Assembly (NCBI RefSeq): GCF_934330165.1 | Contig: NZ_CAKRGI010000018.1 | Span: forward strand, 1-47,779 | DNA: 47,779 nucleotides | Direction of reading: 5' to 3' | Source: an uncultured Mediterraneibacter sp. | GTDB lineage: Bacteria; Bacillota; Clostridia; Lachnospirales; Lachnospiraceae | In this document: positions 17,207-25,540 of the stretch, piece by piece | Position numbering within the stretch: the stretch's first letter is position 1 | How the letters are laid out: each line of letters opens with the position of its first letter | The notes under the pieces: generated by a model | Seen by the model: the letters and a program-made list of their open reading frames with translations, nothing else | What the model was told of the DNA's origin: nothing | The model's database searches: none | Made by a program: the position numbers and the translations under genes

Positions 17207-18001
17207 TTGGACAGAGCAGTATTATTTTTTGATATAGACGGAACCGTACTCAGCGAGATTACAAAGGAAGTTCCTGTCAGTGCGATCAATGCAATGAAAG
17301 CGGCACAGCAGGCAGGACATCTTCTTTTTATCAATACTGGCAGGACGATCTGCAGTATTCCGCCGGAGATCCGCAGACTGAAGTTTGACGGATATCTATG
17401 CGGATGCGGAACGTATCTTACTTATCAGGATGAAGTCCTTTTTTCAAGTTCAATCGAAAAAAAGCGTGGAAGGGAAATCCTGAAAAAAGCGACGGAGTGT
17501 AATCTTGGGGTAGTTGCAGAAGGGCAGGAAGATGTTTATTATCCTGAGAGGATGAGCCGGTTTGACGGACTGGAGAGTTCCAGAAGATATTTTCACCGAA
17601 GAGGAATGGGAATGGAGCAGTCCATTGAAAAGGGAGATTTTATTTATGATAAGATTTTCCTTTATGAGGATGAACGCAGCGATCTGAAGTCTTTTTTAGA
17701 GTATACCAAAGGAGAGCTGGAGGCACTGGACCGGGGCAGTCATACTTATGAAGTGATCCAGAAAGGTTATACGAAAGCAACGGCCTGCCGGTTTATTATG
17801 GAAAAGTTCGGGATTGATCCGAAGGATGCGTATGTCTTTGGTGACAGCAGCAATGATCTTGCCATGTTTCGGTTTGTGGAGCATGCAGTTGCGATGGGGA
17901 ACCATGATCCGGTACTGGATCCATATGCAGAGTTTGTGACGAAGACGGTGGAAGAGGATGGAATCGCCTTTGCAATGGAACATTATGGTCTGATTGAATG
18001 A
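17207..18001 (+). CDS. HAD-superfamily hydrolase, Cof type
   Basis: A 264-aa phosphatase. Motif I is FFDIDGTVLSEI near the N-terminus, motif II is INTGRT, the Lys of motif III is in KGYTKATA, and motif IV is VFGDSSNDLAM. The cap (about 85-185) is the Cof type, which usually acts on sugar phosphates or flavin-related phosphates; the substrate is unknown. I favour TTG at 17207, because AGAAGGAGA lies at 17189-17197 and this gives the usual family N-terminus. A GTG at 17090 would add 39 poorly conserved basic residues. Confidence 0.8.
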   Translation: MDRAVLFFDIDGTVLSEITKEVPVSAINAMKAAQQAGHLLFINTGRTICSIPPEIRRLKFDGYLCGCGTYLTYQDEVLFSSSIEKKRGREILKKATECNLGVVAEGQEDVYYPERMSRFDGLESSRRYFHRRGMGMEQSIEKGDFIYDKIFLYEDERSDLKSFLEYTKGELEALDRGSHTYEVIQKGYTKATACRFIMEKFGIDPKDAYVFGDSSNDLAMFRFVEHAVAMGNHDPVLDPYAEFVTKTVEEDGIAFAMEHYGLIE

Positions 18002-18045
18002 TAGAAGAGAAAATAGAATGATCTTGGAGACGAGGAGAATGAAGT

Positions 18046-19029
18046 ATGAAAATTTTTGTTTACAGTTACAGAGAATTTGATGAGGCAGAGTTTTTTCAGA
18101 AATTTTCAAAAGAATATGGAGTGGAGCTTGGAATCTGTAAGGATGCACCAACGCTGGAAAATGCACATCTGGCAGAAGGTTATGAATATCTGAGTATTAT
18201 CACAACAAAGATCGATGCACAACTGGTGGAAAGATTTCATGAACTGGGAGTAAAAATGATCTCCACAAGAACGATTGGATTTGATCATATTGATCTGCAG
18301 GCAGCAAAAAAATTCGGAATGAGTGTCAGCAATGTATCCTACTCACCGGAATGTGTGGCAGACTATACGCTGATGCTGATGCTGATGGCAATCCGCAAAA
18401 TGAAGAGGATCATGCAGAGAGCGGAGATCAATGATTTTTCACTGCCTGGAATCCAGGGGGGAGAGCTGCACAATTTTACAGTGGGAGTGCTTGGAACGGG
18501 AAGGATCGGACGGGCGGTCATCCGTGATCTGTCAGGGTTCGGGTGTAGAATTTACGCTTATGATGCCTATGAAAATGAAGAAGTGAAAAAGTATGCACAG
18601 TATGCAGATCTTGATACGATTTACAAAGAATGTGACCTGCTCACCCTGCATATGCCGTTAGAGGCAGAAAATGCACATCTGCTGGATGCAGCGGCTTTTG
18701 CAAAAATGAAAGATGGAGTTGTGATCATCAATACCGCAAGAGGCGGTCTGATCGATACGAAAGCTCTGATCAATGCTTTGGAAAATGAGAAAGTCGGAGC
18801 AGTCGGACTGGATGTGATTGAGGACGAATTTGGTATGTATTATTATGACAGAAAATCGGACATTTTAAGTAAAAAGGATCTGTATATCTTGCGGGGATTT
18901 CCGAATGTTATTGTAACTCCGCATATGGCCTTTTATACAGACCAGGCAGTCAGCGATATGGTAAAAAATTCACTGTTAAGCTGTATTTTACATTCCGAGG
19001 GAAAAGAAGATCCATGGAAAGTATTGTAA
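18046..19029 (+). CDS. D-2-hydroxyacid dehydrogenase, VanH/LdhA-like
   Basis: A 327-aa NAD-dependent dehydrogenase of the D-lactate type. The dinucleotide motif is VGVLGTGRIGRAV. The catalytic Arg lies in NTARGGLID, Glu in VIEDEFGMYYYD and His in NVIVTPHMAFYT. The stretch RTIGFDHIDLQAAKKFGMSV and YSPECVADYTLMLMLMA closely follow VanH, which makes D-lactate for D-Ala-D-Lac, but no van ligase or dipeptidase is nearby. Fermentative D-lactate production is the simplest role. It lies 44 bases after the HAD gene. Confidence 0.85.
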   Translation: MKIFVYSYREFDEAEFFQKFSKEYGVELGICKDAPTLENAHLAEGYEYLSIITTKIDAQLVERFHELGVKMISTRTIGFDHIDLQAAKKFGMSVSNVSYSPECVADYTLMLMLMAIRKMKRIMQRAEINDFSLPGIQGGELHNFTVGVLGTGRIGRAVIRDLSGFGCRIYAYDAYENEEVKKYAQYADLDTIYKECDLLTLHMPLEAENAHLLDAAAFAKMKDGVVIINTARGGLIDTKALINALENEKVGAVGLDVIEDEFGMYYYDRKSDILSKKDLYILRGFPNVIVTPHMAFYTDQAVSDMVKNSLLSCILHSEGKEDPWKVL

Positions 19030-19097
19030 AAGAAACCGGTTTGTAATGAAGGCAGGTGTGGAAGGGCTAGAATTGTATGGATGAAAATGATAAAAAG

Positions 19098-19141
19098 AAC
19101 CGGATGAATGGCAGAAAAATGACCATTCATCCGGTTTTTCA
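19098..19141. terminator. Bidirectional terminator between the dehydrogenase and aroB genes
   Basis: AACCGGATGAATGG (19098-19111) pairs perfectly with CCATTCATCCGGTT (19123-19136) and has T and A runs on its two sides. It serves two convergent genes. Confidence 0.85.
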
Positions 19142-19145
19142 TAGT

Positions 19146-20201
19146 CTAAATCAGTCCTGCTCCATCAAAGAATGCAAGGCTGTCAGGGTGGACATAACTG
19201 TCACCGATCGTATGGAGAAGAACCAGATTCAGATGATTATTTAAATTCTTTTTATCTAAAGCAATAGCATCTGTAAGAGAAGAAATTGGCAGATCACAAT
19301 GATCAGGCAGCCGGTAGATATCCAGAGCCTTTTTGATAGCATCGGCACAACCGGTGGCTGTCAGTCCCTTTTCTTCAGCAAGCCGGGTAATCTGATACAT
19401 ACCGATTCCGACGGCCTCCCCATGGCTTTCTCTTTCATAATTATAATACTGCTCAATAGTATGAGCCAGTGTATGACCAAAGTTCAACAACATCCGTTCA
19501 CCAGTATCAAACTGGTCATGTTCTACTACAATCCGCTTAATATCAACGCAGCGTGCGATGATCCGGGTCAGCTTTGGTTTCAGGTCTTCAAAAGAAGTAT
19601 GGCAGACTAAAGTATCGAACAGAGTTTTATCTTTGATACATCCGTATTTAATGACTTCGCCCATACCGTCACTGATAAAATGCGGGGGGAGTGTATTCAG
19701 CACATCCGGGTCAATAATGACTGCTTTTGGATGAAAAAATGCACCTACAAGATTTTTCCCCTGTGGCAGATCGACTGCAACTTTTCCACCAACAGAAGAG
19801 TCTACCTGGGCAAGCAGGGAAGTCGGGATCTGAACCAGCCTGACGCCCCGGAGAAAACTGGAAGCAGCGAAACCGGCAAGGTCACCGATCACGCCTCCTC
19901 CCAGTGCAATGACCAGGTCGCTTCGGGTAAGTCTGGCATCCAACATCGCAGAATAAATCTGCGGAAGTGTCTGAAAGCTTTTGGTAGGCTCACCATGTGG
20001 AAGGACAAGAGAATGGCATTCATAGTCCTTCAGGGAATCCAGGACAGTCTTTCCATAAAGCGGAAAAACATGATCATCCGAGATGAGCATAATTTTCTTT
20101 CCGGTAAAGAATTTACGGATATAACTTCCGGTCTGCGGCAGGATTCCATTTTCAATATAAATAGGATAAGTATCCGGTCCTAAATTTACAATTAATTCCA
20201 T
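19146..20201 (-). CDS. aroB: 3-Dehydroquinate synthase
   Basis: A 351-aa enzyme converting DAHP to 3-dehydroquinate, second step of the shikimate pathway, in the cytoplasm with NAD and a divalent metal. Seen motifs: ALGGGVIGDLAGFAAS (NAD), DSSVGGKVAVDLPQGKN, DGMGEVIKYG, and metal ligands in FGHTLAHTIE and SHGEAVGIGM. Length is typical. ATG 20201 sits eight bases after AAGGAG; a TTG one codon earlier is possible. It directly follows aroF in the same direction (12 bases), so the two first shikimate steps form one operon. Confidence 0.95.
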   Translation of the reverse strand: MELIVNLGPDTYPIYIENGILPQTGSYIRKFFTGKKIMLISDDHVFPLYGKTVLDSLKDYECHSLVLPHGEPTKSFQTLPQIYSAMLDARLTRSDLVIALGGGVIGDLAGFAASSFLRGVRLVQIPTSLLAQVDSSVGGKVAVDLPQGKNLVGAFFHPKAVIIDPDVLNTLPPHFISDGMGEVIKYGCIKDKTLFDTLVCHTSFEDLKPKLTRIIARCVDIKRIVVEHDQFDTGERMLLNFGHTLAHTIEQYYNYERESHGEAVGIGMYQITRLAEEKGLTATGCADAIKKALDIYRLPDHCDLPISSLTDAIALDKKNLNNHLNLVLLHTIGDSYVHPDSLAFFDGAGLI

Positions 20202-20213
20202 CAATGAAACTCC

Positions 20214-21227
20214 TTACAGTGATTTTCCAACTACAGTAGCGATCTGGCTGACCTGCTTTAAGAGAGCATCGTATTTTTCCGGTTTCAGTGACTGAGCACC
20301 GTCGCAAAGGGCAGCTTCCGGGTTATTGTGAACCTCGATCATGAGTCCGTCAGCGCCGGCAGCAATCGCTGCTTTTGCCATCGGTTCTACCAGCCACCAT
20401 TTTCCACCGGCATGGCTTGGGTCAACAATAACAGGAAGATGCGTCTTTTTCCTCAGGACAGGGATACACTGCAGGTCCAAAGTATTTCTTGTATAAGTCT
20501 CAAAAGTACGGATTCCACGCTCGCACAGAATGACATTTTCATTACCGGATGCCATGATGTACTCAGCAGACATGATCCATTCCTCATAGGTCGCATTCAG
20601 ACCTCTCTTTAAAAGAATCGGGCGGTCAAGCTGACCTAATTCTTTTAACAGATCGAAGTTTTGCATATTTCTTGCTCCGATCTGAATCAGATCGACTTTC
20701 TCATTGAAGACATCCAGATATTTCGGGGACATCAGCTCTGTTACAATCGGGAGACCGACTTCTTCTTTTACTGCACAGAGAATATCCAGTCCCTCAAGAC
20801 CAAGTCCCTGGAAAGAGTAAGGGCTTGTACGGGGTTTGAATGCACCGCCACGCAGAAGATTGGCTCCGGATGCTTTGGCTTTCTGTGCAATTTCAAGAAC
20901 CTGATCAAAAGATTCAACGGAACATGGACCTGCGATCAGTCCCAGGTGATCGCCACCGATCTGAACACCGGAAACATCAATGATCGAATCTTCCGGATGA
21001 AAAGCTCTGTTGGCAAGTTTGTAAGGCTCCTGGACATGCATGACTTTATCAACGGATTCGTCAACCTCGAAAAGTCTCGGGTCGATCAGAGTTGTATCAC
21101 CGATACAACCGATGATCGTCATTTCTGTTCCGCGGACAAGATGCGTGTCAAGACCTCTGTTCTTAACAAGATTTTCAACGCGGGTTATATTTTTTTCTGT
21201 AGTATTTGGCTTTAATACAATAATCAT
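20214..21227 (-). CDS. aroF: 3-Deoxy-7-phosphoheptulonate synthase with ferredoxin-like domain
   Basis: A 337-aa DAHP synthase, first committed step of aromatic amino acid synthesis (PEP plus erythrose-4-phosphate). Residues 1-70 (MIIVLKPNTTEKNITRVEN) are the N-terminal ferredoxin-like regulatory domain seen in the Thermotoga-type enzyme, which usually carries feedback inhibition. The barrel has GLIAGPCSVES, RGGAFKPRTSPYSFQGLG and VDPSHAGGK. The start at 21227 has GGAGGACAT upstream. It is first in the aroF-aroB operon, driven by the minus-strand promoter with an overlapping palindrome. Confidence 0.94.
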   Translation of the reverse strand: MIIVLKPNTTEKNITRVENLVKNRGLDTHLVRGTEMTIIGCIGDTTLIDPRLFEVDESVDKVMHVQEPYKLANRAFHPEDSIIDVSGVQIGGDHLGLIAGPCSVESFDQVLEIAQKAKASGANLLRGGAFKPRTSPYSFQGLGLEGLDILCAVKEEVGLPIVTELMSPKYLDVFNEKVDLIQIGARNMQNFDLLKELGQLDRPILLKRGLNATYEEWIMSAEYIMASGNENVILCERGIRTFETYTRNTLDLQCIPVLRKKTHLPVIVDPSHAGGKWWLVEPMAKAAIAAGADGLMIEVHNNPEAALCDGAQSLKPEKYDALLKQVSQIATVVGKSL

Positions 21228-21300
21228 TTTTATGTCCTCCCAAAGTACAATTACATTCGCACTGTAAAATTTTAGTTGTTTAAAGTGTGAAAACATTTGT

Positions 21301-21330
21301 ATCATAAATCATTGACACTAAAATGTCAAT
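21301..21330 (-). promoter_or_regulatory. aroF-aroB promoter with overlapping palindrome
   Basis: On the minus strand TTGACA (21329-21324) and TATGAT (21306-21301) are 17 bases apart. The -35 and spacer lie inside a palindrome, ATTGACA (21311-21317) and TGTCAAT (21324-21330) around six bases. A repressor could bind there. The rest of the 21228-21498 gap holds only a candidate rightward promoter (TTGACT 21405-21410, TAACCT 21428-21433). Confidence 0.65.
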
Positions 21331-21498
21331 TATTTTATGAGGGGCATTTAGAAAATTTTACAAAAAAGTAGAAAAGAGAGGAACAGATTTCAGTGTTCCG
21401 TTCATTGACTTCATTCTGCAGGAGTGGTAACCTAGGTGAAGTGTCTGTGGAAAATAATCTGCGGCATGAACATTTTATATATGAAGAAGGTAAGAAAA

Positions 21499-21873
21499 AT
21501 GAAAATTTTGAAGCAGTTTGGGGTTATTTTTGGCGTCTGTTGGATCAGCCTGGTGATTGAGCATTATCTGCCATTTTCTTTTCCGGCAAGTGTGATCGGG
21601 ATGGTACTTTTACTGATCTGTCTGCTGACCGGATTTTTAAAGATCGAGCATGTACAGGAGAAAGCAGATTTTCTGCTGAGTAATATGGCATTCTTTTTTG
21701 TACCTGCGGGAGTCAGCATCATCAATTATTTCGATGAACTGAAAAGTACGGCAGTTCAACTGATTCTTATCTGCATTATTTCGACCGTTGTGACATTTGC
21801 AGTGACGGCTTACAGCGTCATGTTTACAGTACATCTGATGAAAAAGTGGAAAGACAGGAGGGAAAAAGCATGA
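21499..21873 (+). CDS. CidA/LrgA family membrane protein
   Basis: A 124-aa protein with four membrane helices and the LrgA signature FSFPASVIGMVLLLICLLTG, then FFFVPAGVSIINYFD. CidA/LrgA proteins were described as holin-like regulators of murein hydrolases and, with LrgB, as pyruvate transport components. It overlaps the LrgB-like gene by ATGA. ATG 21499 is the best start by homology (GAAGGTAAG upstream); an in-frame ATG at 21481 would add six residues. Confidence 0.85.
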   Translation: MKILKQFGVIFGVCWISLVIEHYLPFSFPASVIGMVLLLICLLTGFLKIEHVQEKADFLLSNMAFFFVPAGVSIINYFDELKSTAVQLILICIISTVVTFAVTAYSVMFTVHLMKKWKDRREKA

Positions 21874-22550
21874 AAGAATTAATGGCATCTCCATATTTCG
21901 GTGTGGCACTGAGTATTGTGGCATTCTGGAGCGGAGTAAAACTAAACCATAAGTTGAAGACTCCGGTCTGCAATCCGCTGATTGTTGCGATCGTACTGAT
22001 CGTCGGTGTATTACTTGTGTTTGATATTCCATATGATACTTATAATGTTGGGGGAGCATTGATCAATATGTTCCTCGCTCCGGCAACAGCATGCCTTGCA
22101 GTTGCAATTTATACAAAGCTGGATATCCTGAAGCAGTACTGGCTTCCTATCCTGGTGGGATGTACGGCGGGATCGGCAGCATCCATGGGAAGTGTATACG
22201 GGATGTGCAGACTATTCGGACTGGATGAGAGCATGACAGTATCCCTGCTTCCCAAATCAGTGACGACACCGATCGCAGTCAGTATTTCAGAGCCGGGGGG
22301 CGGAGTTGTACCAATCACGGTCGTTGCAGTTATTTTTACAGGAATCCTGGGAAGTATTATCACTCCGCTCCTGATCAGGATCTTCCGTGTATCAGATCCG
22401 GTGGCGGCAGGACTGGCGATTGGATCATGCAGTCATGCGGTGGGAACGTCCAAGGCAATCGAGATCGGGGAAGTAGAAGGTGCGATGAGTGGACTGGCAA
22501 TCGGAATCTGTGGAATCATCACTGTACTTTTTTCCATGCTGATTATTTAA
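21870..22550 (+). CDS. LrgB/CidB family membrane protein
   Basis: A 226-aa polytopic membrane protein, partner of the upstream LrgA-like protein. The family box SLLPKSVTTPIAVSISEPGGG is complete, and GSCSHAVGTSKAIEIGEVEGAMSGLAIG matches the C-terminal signature. ATG 21870 overlaps the upstream stop and has CAGGAGGG upstream. Function as above: a two-gene LrgAB-type unit linked to pyruvate uptake and cell-lysis control in other Firmicutes. Confidence 0.88.
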   Translation: MKELMASPYFGVALSIVAFWSGVKLNHKLKTPVCNPLIVAIVLIVGVLLVFDIPYDTYNVGGALINMFLAPATACLAVAIYTKLDILKQYWLPILVGCTAGSAASMGSVYGMCRLFGLDESMTVSLLPKSVTTPIAVSISEPGGGVVPITVVAVIFTGILGSIITPLLIRIFRVSDPVAAGLAIGSCSHAVGTSKAIEIGEVEGAMSGLAIGICGIITVLFSMLII

Positions 22551-22553
22551 GAA

Positions 22554-22582
22554 ATGACAAATGTGGAAAGATATGTTATACT
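22554..22582 (+). promoter_or_regulatory. Promoter of the pyrH operon
   Basis: ATGACA at 22554-22559 and TATACT at 22577-22582 are 17 bases apart, about 45 bases before pyrH. Confidence 0.6.
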
Positions 22583-22625
22583 TCCAATTAAGGTAATAAT
22601 ACAGAATTAAAGGAGCTATACAGAT

Positions 22626-23321
22626 ATGAAAAGAGTATTGTTAAAGTTAAGCGGAGAGGCTCTTGCAGGAGAAAAGAAGACCGGATTTGACGAGGCAACG
22701 TGTATCGGTGTTGCAAAGCAGGTAAAGCAGCTTGTTGATGAGGGAATCCAGGTAGCGATCGTGACCGGTGGAGGTAACTTCTGGAGAGGAAGAACCAGTG
22801 AGACGATTGACCGTACAAAAGCAGATCAGATCGGAATGCTTGCGACCGTGATGAACTGTATTTATGTATCAGATATTTTCCGCCACGTAGGAATGAAGAC
22901 AGAGGTATTCACACCATTTGTATGTGGTGCTTTCACATCTCTGTTCTCCAAAGATGCAGCAACTGAAGCACTGGAAGAGGGAAAAGTGATCTTCTTTGCA
23001 GGTGGAACAGGACATCCGTATTTCTCTACAGATACAGGAGCAGTACTTCGTGCGATCGAGATTGAGGCAGATGCAATGCTTCTTGCAAAGGCAATCGACG
23101 GTATTTACGACAGTGATCCGAAGACGAATCCTTCGGCAGTGAAATATGACGAGATCACGATTCAGGATGTGATCGATCAGAAGCTGGCGGCAGTGGATCT
23201 GACAGCTTCCATTCTCTGTCTTGAAAATAAGATGCCGATGCTGGTATTTGGACTGAATGAAGAGAATAGTATCGTGAATACCATGCAGGGCAGATTTACA
23301 GGAACCAAAGTAACAGTTTAG
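22626..23321 (+). CDS. pyrH: UMP kinase
   Basis: A 231-aa amino-acid-kinase-family enzyme that phosphorylates UMP to UDP. Seen: KRVLLKLSGEAL, IVTGGGNFWRGR, ADQIGMLATVMNC, FAGGTGHPYFSTDTGA and AKAIDGIYDSDPKTNP. Length is standard. It opens the common Firmicutes cluster pyrH-frr-uppS-cdsA-dxr-rseP. Strong ribosome site AAAGGAG before the start. Confidence 0.96.
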   Translation: MKRVLLKLSGEALAGEKKTGFDEATCIGVAKQVKQLVDEGIQVAIVTGGGNFWRGRTSETIDRTKADQIGMLATVMNCIYVSDIFRHVGMKTEVFTPFVCGAFTSLFSKDAATEALEEGKVIFFAGGTGHPYFSTDTGAVLRAIEIEADAMLLAKAIDGIYDSDPKTNPSAVKYDEITIQDVIDQKLAAVDLTASILCLENKMPMLVFGLNEENSIVNTMQGRFTGTKVTV

Positions 23322-23335
23322 GAGGATTTCCCAAT

Positions 23336-23887
23336 ATGAATGAAAAAATTGCAGCATATGACGTAAAGATGACAAAGACGATCAATAATCTGGATGGCGA
23401 ACTTGCTACGATCCGTGCAGGACGTGCCAATCCTCATGTATTAGATAAGATTGCCGTAGACTATTATGGTTCACCGACTCCGATTCAGCAGGTGGCAAAT
23501 GTCTCTGTGCCGGAAGCACGTATGATCCAGATTCAGCCATGGGAAAAAAGCATGCTGAAAGCTATTGAGAAGGCAATCCTTACCTCTGATATCGGAATCA
23601 ACCCGACAAATGATGGAACTTCTATCCGTCTGGTATTCCCTGAACTGACAGAGGATCGCAGAAAAGAGCTTGCAAAAGAGGTAAAGAAAAAAGGAGAAGA
23701 AGCAAAGGTTGCAGTCCGCAATATCCGTCGTGACGGAAATGTGGCATTTAAGAAGCTGAAAGGAACGGAAGTTTCAGAAGATGAGATCAAGGATCTGGAA
23801 GATGAGCTTCAGAAGATCACCGATAAGTATATTGCACAGGTGGACAAGATGGTCGAGGCAAAATCAAAAGAGATCATGACGGTTTAA
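23336..23887 (+). CDS. frr: Ribosome recycling factor
   Basis: A 183-aa factor that, with EF-G, splits ribosomes after termination. Signatures: LATIRAGRANPHVLDKI, YYGSPTPIQQVANVSVPEARM, IQPWEKSMLKAIEKAI and VRNIRRDGN. It lies 14 bases after pyrH in the same operon. A weak hairpin with T6 follows (23912-23940), so part of the transcripts may stop before uppS. Confidence 0.96.
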   Translation: MNEKIAAYDVKMTKTINNLDGELATIRAGRANPHVLDKIAVDYYGSPTPIQQVANVSVPEARMIQIQPWEKSMLKAIEKAILTSDIGINPTNDGTSIRLVFPELTEDRRKELAKEVKKKGEEAKVAVRNIRRDGNVAFKKLKGTEVSEDEIKDLEDELQKITDKYIAQVDKMVEAKSKEIMTV

Positions 23888-23911
23888 TCGGTTATAGAGC
23901 AGTACGAACAG

Positions 23912-23940
23912 TGGAGCTTATGATTTAGGCTCCATTTTTT
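23912..23940 (+). terminator. Weak terminator between frr and uppS
   Basis: TGGAGC (23912-23917) pairs with GCTCCA (23929-23934) over an 11-base loop and six T follow. The short stem suggests partial read-through within the cluster. Confidence 0.5.
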
Positions 23941-23967
23941 ATAAGGTGAAGAAGAAAGGAGCAATAT

Positions 23968-24678
23968 ATGAACGTACCACAGCATATCGCGATCATTTTA
24001 GACGGAAACGGGCGTTGGGCAAAATCCAAAGGAATGCCGAGAAACTACGGTCATGCCCAGGGAAGTAAAAATGTGGAACGGATCTGTGAGGAAGCATGGC
24101 GACTCGGAATCAAGTATCTGACAGTCTATGCGTTTTCTACAGAGAACTGGAGCCGTCCGAAAAACGAAGTGGCTGCATTGATGACATTACTTCGCAATTA
24201 TATGAAGACCTGTCTGAAGACTGCGGCAAAAAATGATATGAAAATCCGGGTGATCGGGGATATTGAGCCGTTGGATGAAGATATTAAAAGCCGCATTCAG
24301 GAACTGGAAGAGGCCACAGTCAATAACGAAGGCTTAAATTTTACGATTGCTTTGAATTATGGAAGCAGGGATGAGATCACCAGGGCTGTTAAGAAAATTG
24401 CAAAGGAGTGCAAAGAGGGGAAAATAGATCCTGATTTGATCACAGAACAGACGGTGAATGATTATCTGGATACACATGATATTCCGGATCCGGATTTGAT
24501 GATCCGAACAAGCGGGGAGCAGAGATTGTCGAATTATCTGCTCTGGCAGCTCGCGTATTCGGAATTTTATTTTACAGATGTGCCGTGGCCGGCTTTTACG
24601 AAAGAAGAGCTGATAAAGGCAATCGAAGAATATAATCATCGGCACAGACGATTTGGTGGCGTTGAGGAGGAAAAATAA
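23968..24678 (+). CDS. uppS: Undecaprenyl diphosphate synthase
   Basis: A 236-aa cis-prenyltransferase making the C55 lipid carrier for peptidoglycan from farnesyl diphosphate and IPP. The signature IILDGNGRWAKSKGMPRNYGH holds the catalytic Asp; AFSTENWSRP, RTSGEQRLSNYLLWQ and YSEFYFTDVPWP are also family boxes. GAAAGGAG precedes the start, and the stop overlaps the cdsA ATG. Confidence 0.96.
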   Translation: MNVPQHIAIILDGNGRWAKSKGMPRNYGHAQGSKNVERICEEAWRLGIKYLTVYAFSTENWSRPKNEVAALMTLLRNYMKTCLKTAAKNDMKIRVIGDIEPLDEDIKSRIQELEEATVNNEGLNFTIALNYGSRDEITRAVKKIAKECKEGKIDPDLITEQTVNDYLDTHDIPDPDLMIRTSGEQRLSNYLLWQLAYSEFYFTDVPWPAFTKEELIKAIEEYNHRHRRFGGVEEEK

Positions 24679-25490
24679 TGTTTAAGACGAGGTTATTAAG
24701 TGGAATACTATTGGTGATCATTGCACTGATCACGGTGATTACGGGCGGAAGCCTTCTGTTCGGGGTTCTGCTTCTGATCAGCCTGATCGGGATGACAGAG
24801 CTTTATAAAGTATTTGGAATTGAGAAGAAAGCTCCGGGAGTCCTGGGATATATATTTGCAGTCGGTTATTATGCCTTACTGTATTTTAAGCCACAACTTC
24901 CGGGAGAATCACTGAATTGGTTTATGATGCTTTTTATGGGATACCTGATCTGTCAGATGGCAGTGCTTGTATTTGCATATCCTAAGTATAATACACAGCA
25001 GATCCTGGCCGGCTTTTTCGGGGTCTTTTATGTGGCGGTGATGCTTTCCTATATTTATCAGACGAGAATCCTTCCGGGAGGTATTTTTACAGTATGGCTT
25101 GTCTTTGTATGCTCATGGGGATGCGATACGTGTGCTTACTGTGTGGGAATGCTGATCGGAAAGCATAAGATGGCTCCTGTCTTAAGTCCGAAAAAGTCGG
25201 TAGAAGGCGGTATTGGAGGCATCATTGGAGCAGCACTGATCGGGACTCTCTATGCACTGGCAGTGAATTACTGGGGAAATGCGGGAGAAGATGTACTCAG
25301 ATATGCGATTATCGGAGCAGCAGGCGGAGCAATTTCCCAGATTGGAGATCTGGCAGCATCAGCGATCAAACGATACCATAATATCAAAGATTATGGAAAG
25401 CTGATTCCGGGACATGGAGGAATCCTTGACCGGTTTGACAGCGTGATCTTTACAGCACCGATCATCTATTATCTTGCATTATTCCTGTAG
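24678..25490 (+). CDS. cdsA: Phosphatidate cytidylyltransferase
   Basis: A 270-aa membrane enzyme forming CDP-diacylglycerol from phosphatidate and CTP. Many hydrophobic helices and the C-terminal signature SQIGDLAASAIKRYHNIKDYG with GHGGILDRFDS identify it. It overlaps uppS by one base (TAATG). Confidence 0.95.
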   Translation: MFKTRLLSGILLVIIALITVITGGSLLFGVLLLISLIGMTELYKVFGIEKKAPGVLGYIFAVGYYALLYFKPQLPGESLNWFMMLFMGYLICQMAVLVFAYPKYNTQQILAGFFGVFYVAVMLSYIYQTRILPGGIFTVWLVFVCSWGCDTCAYCVGMLIGKHKMAPVLSPKKSVEGGIGGIIGAALIGTLYALAVNYWGNAGEDVLRYAIIGAAGGAISQIGDLAASAIKRYHNIKDYGKLIPGHGGILDRFDSVIFTAPIIYYLALFL

Positions 25491-25540
25491 GAAAGTTTTT
25501 TAGAGAGCGGATAGAAAAAGCAAATGAGGTGTAACGGAAC

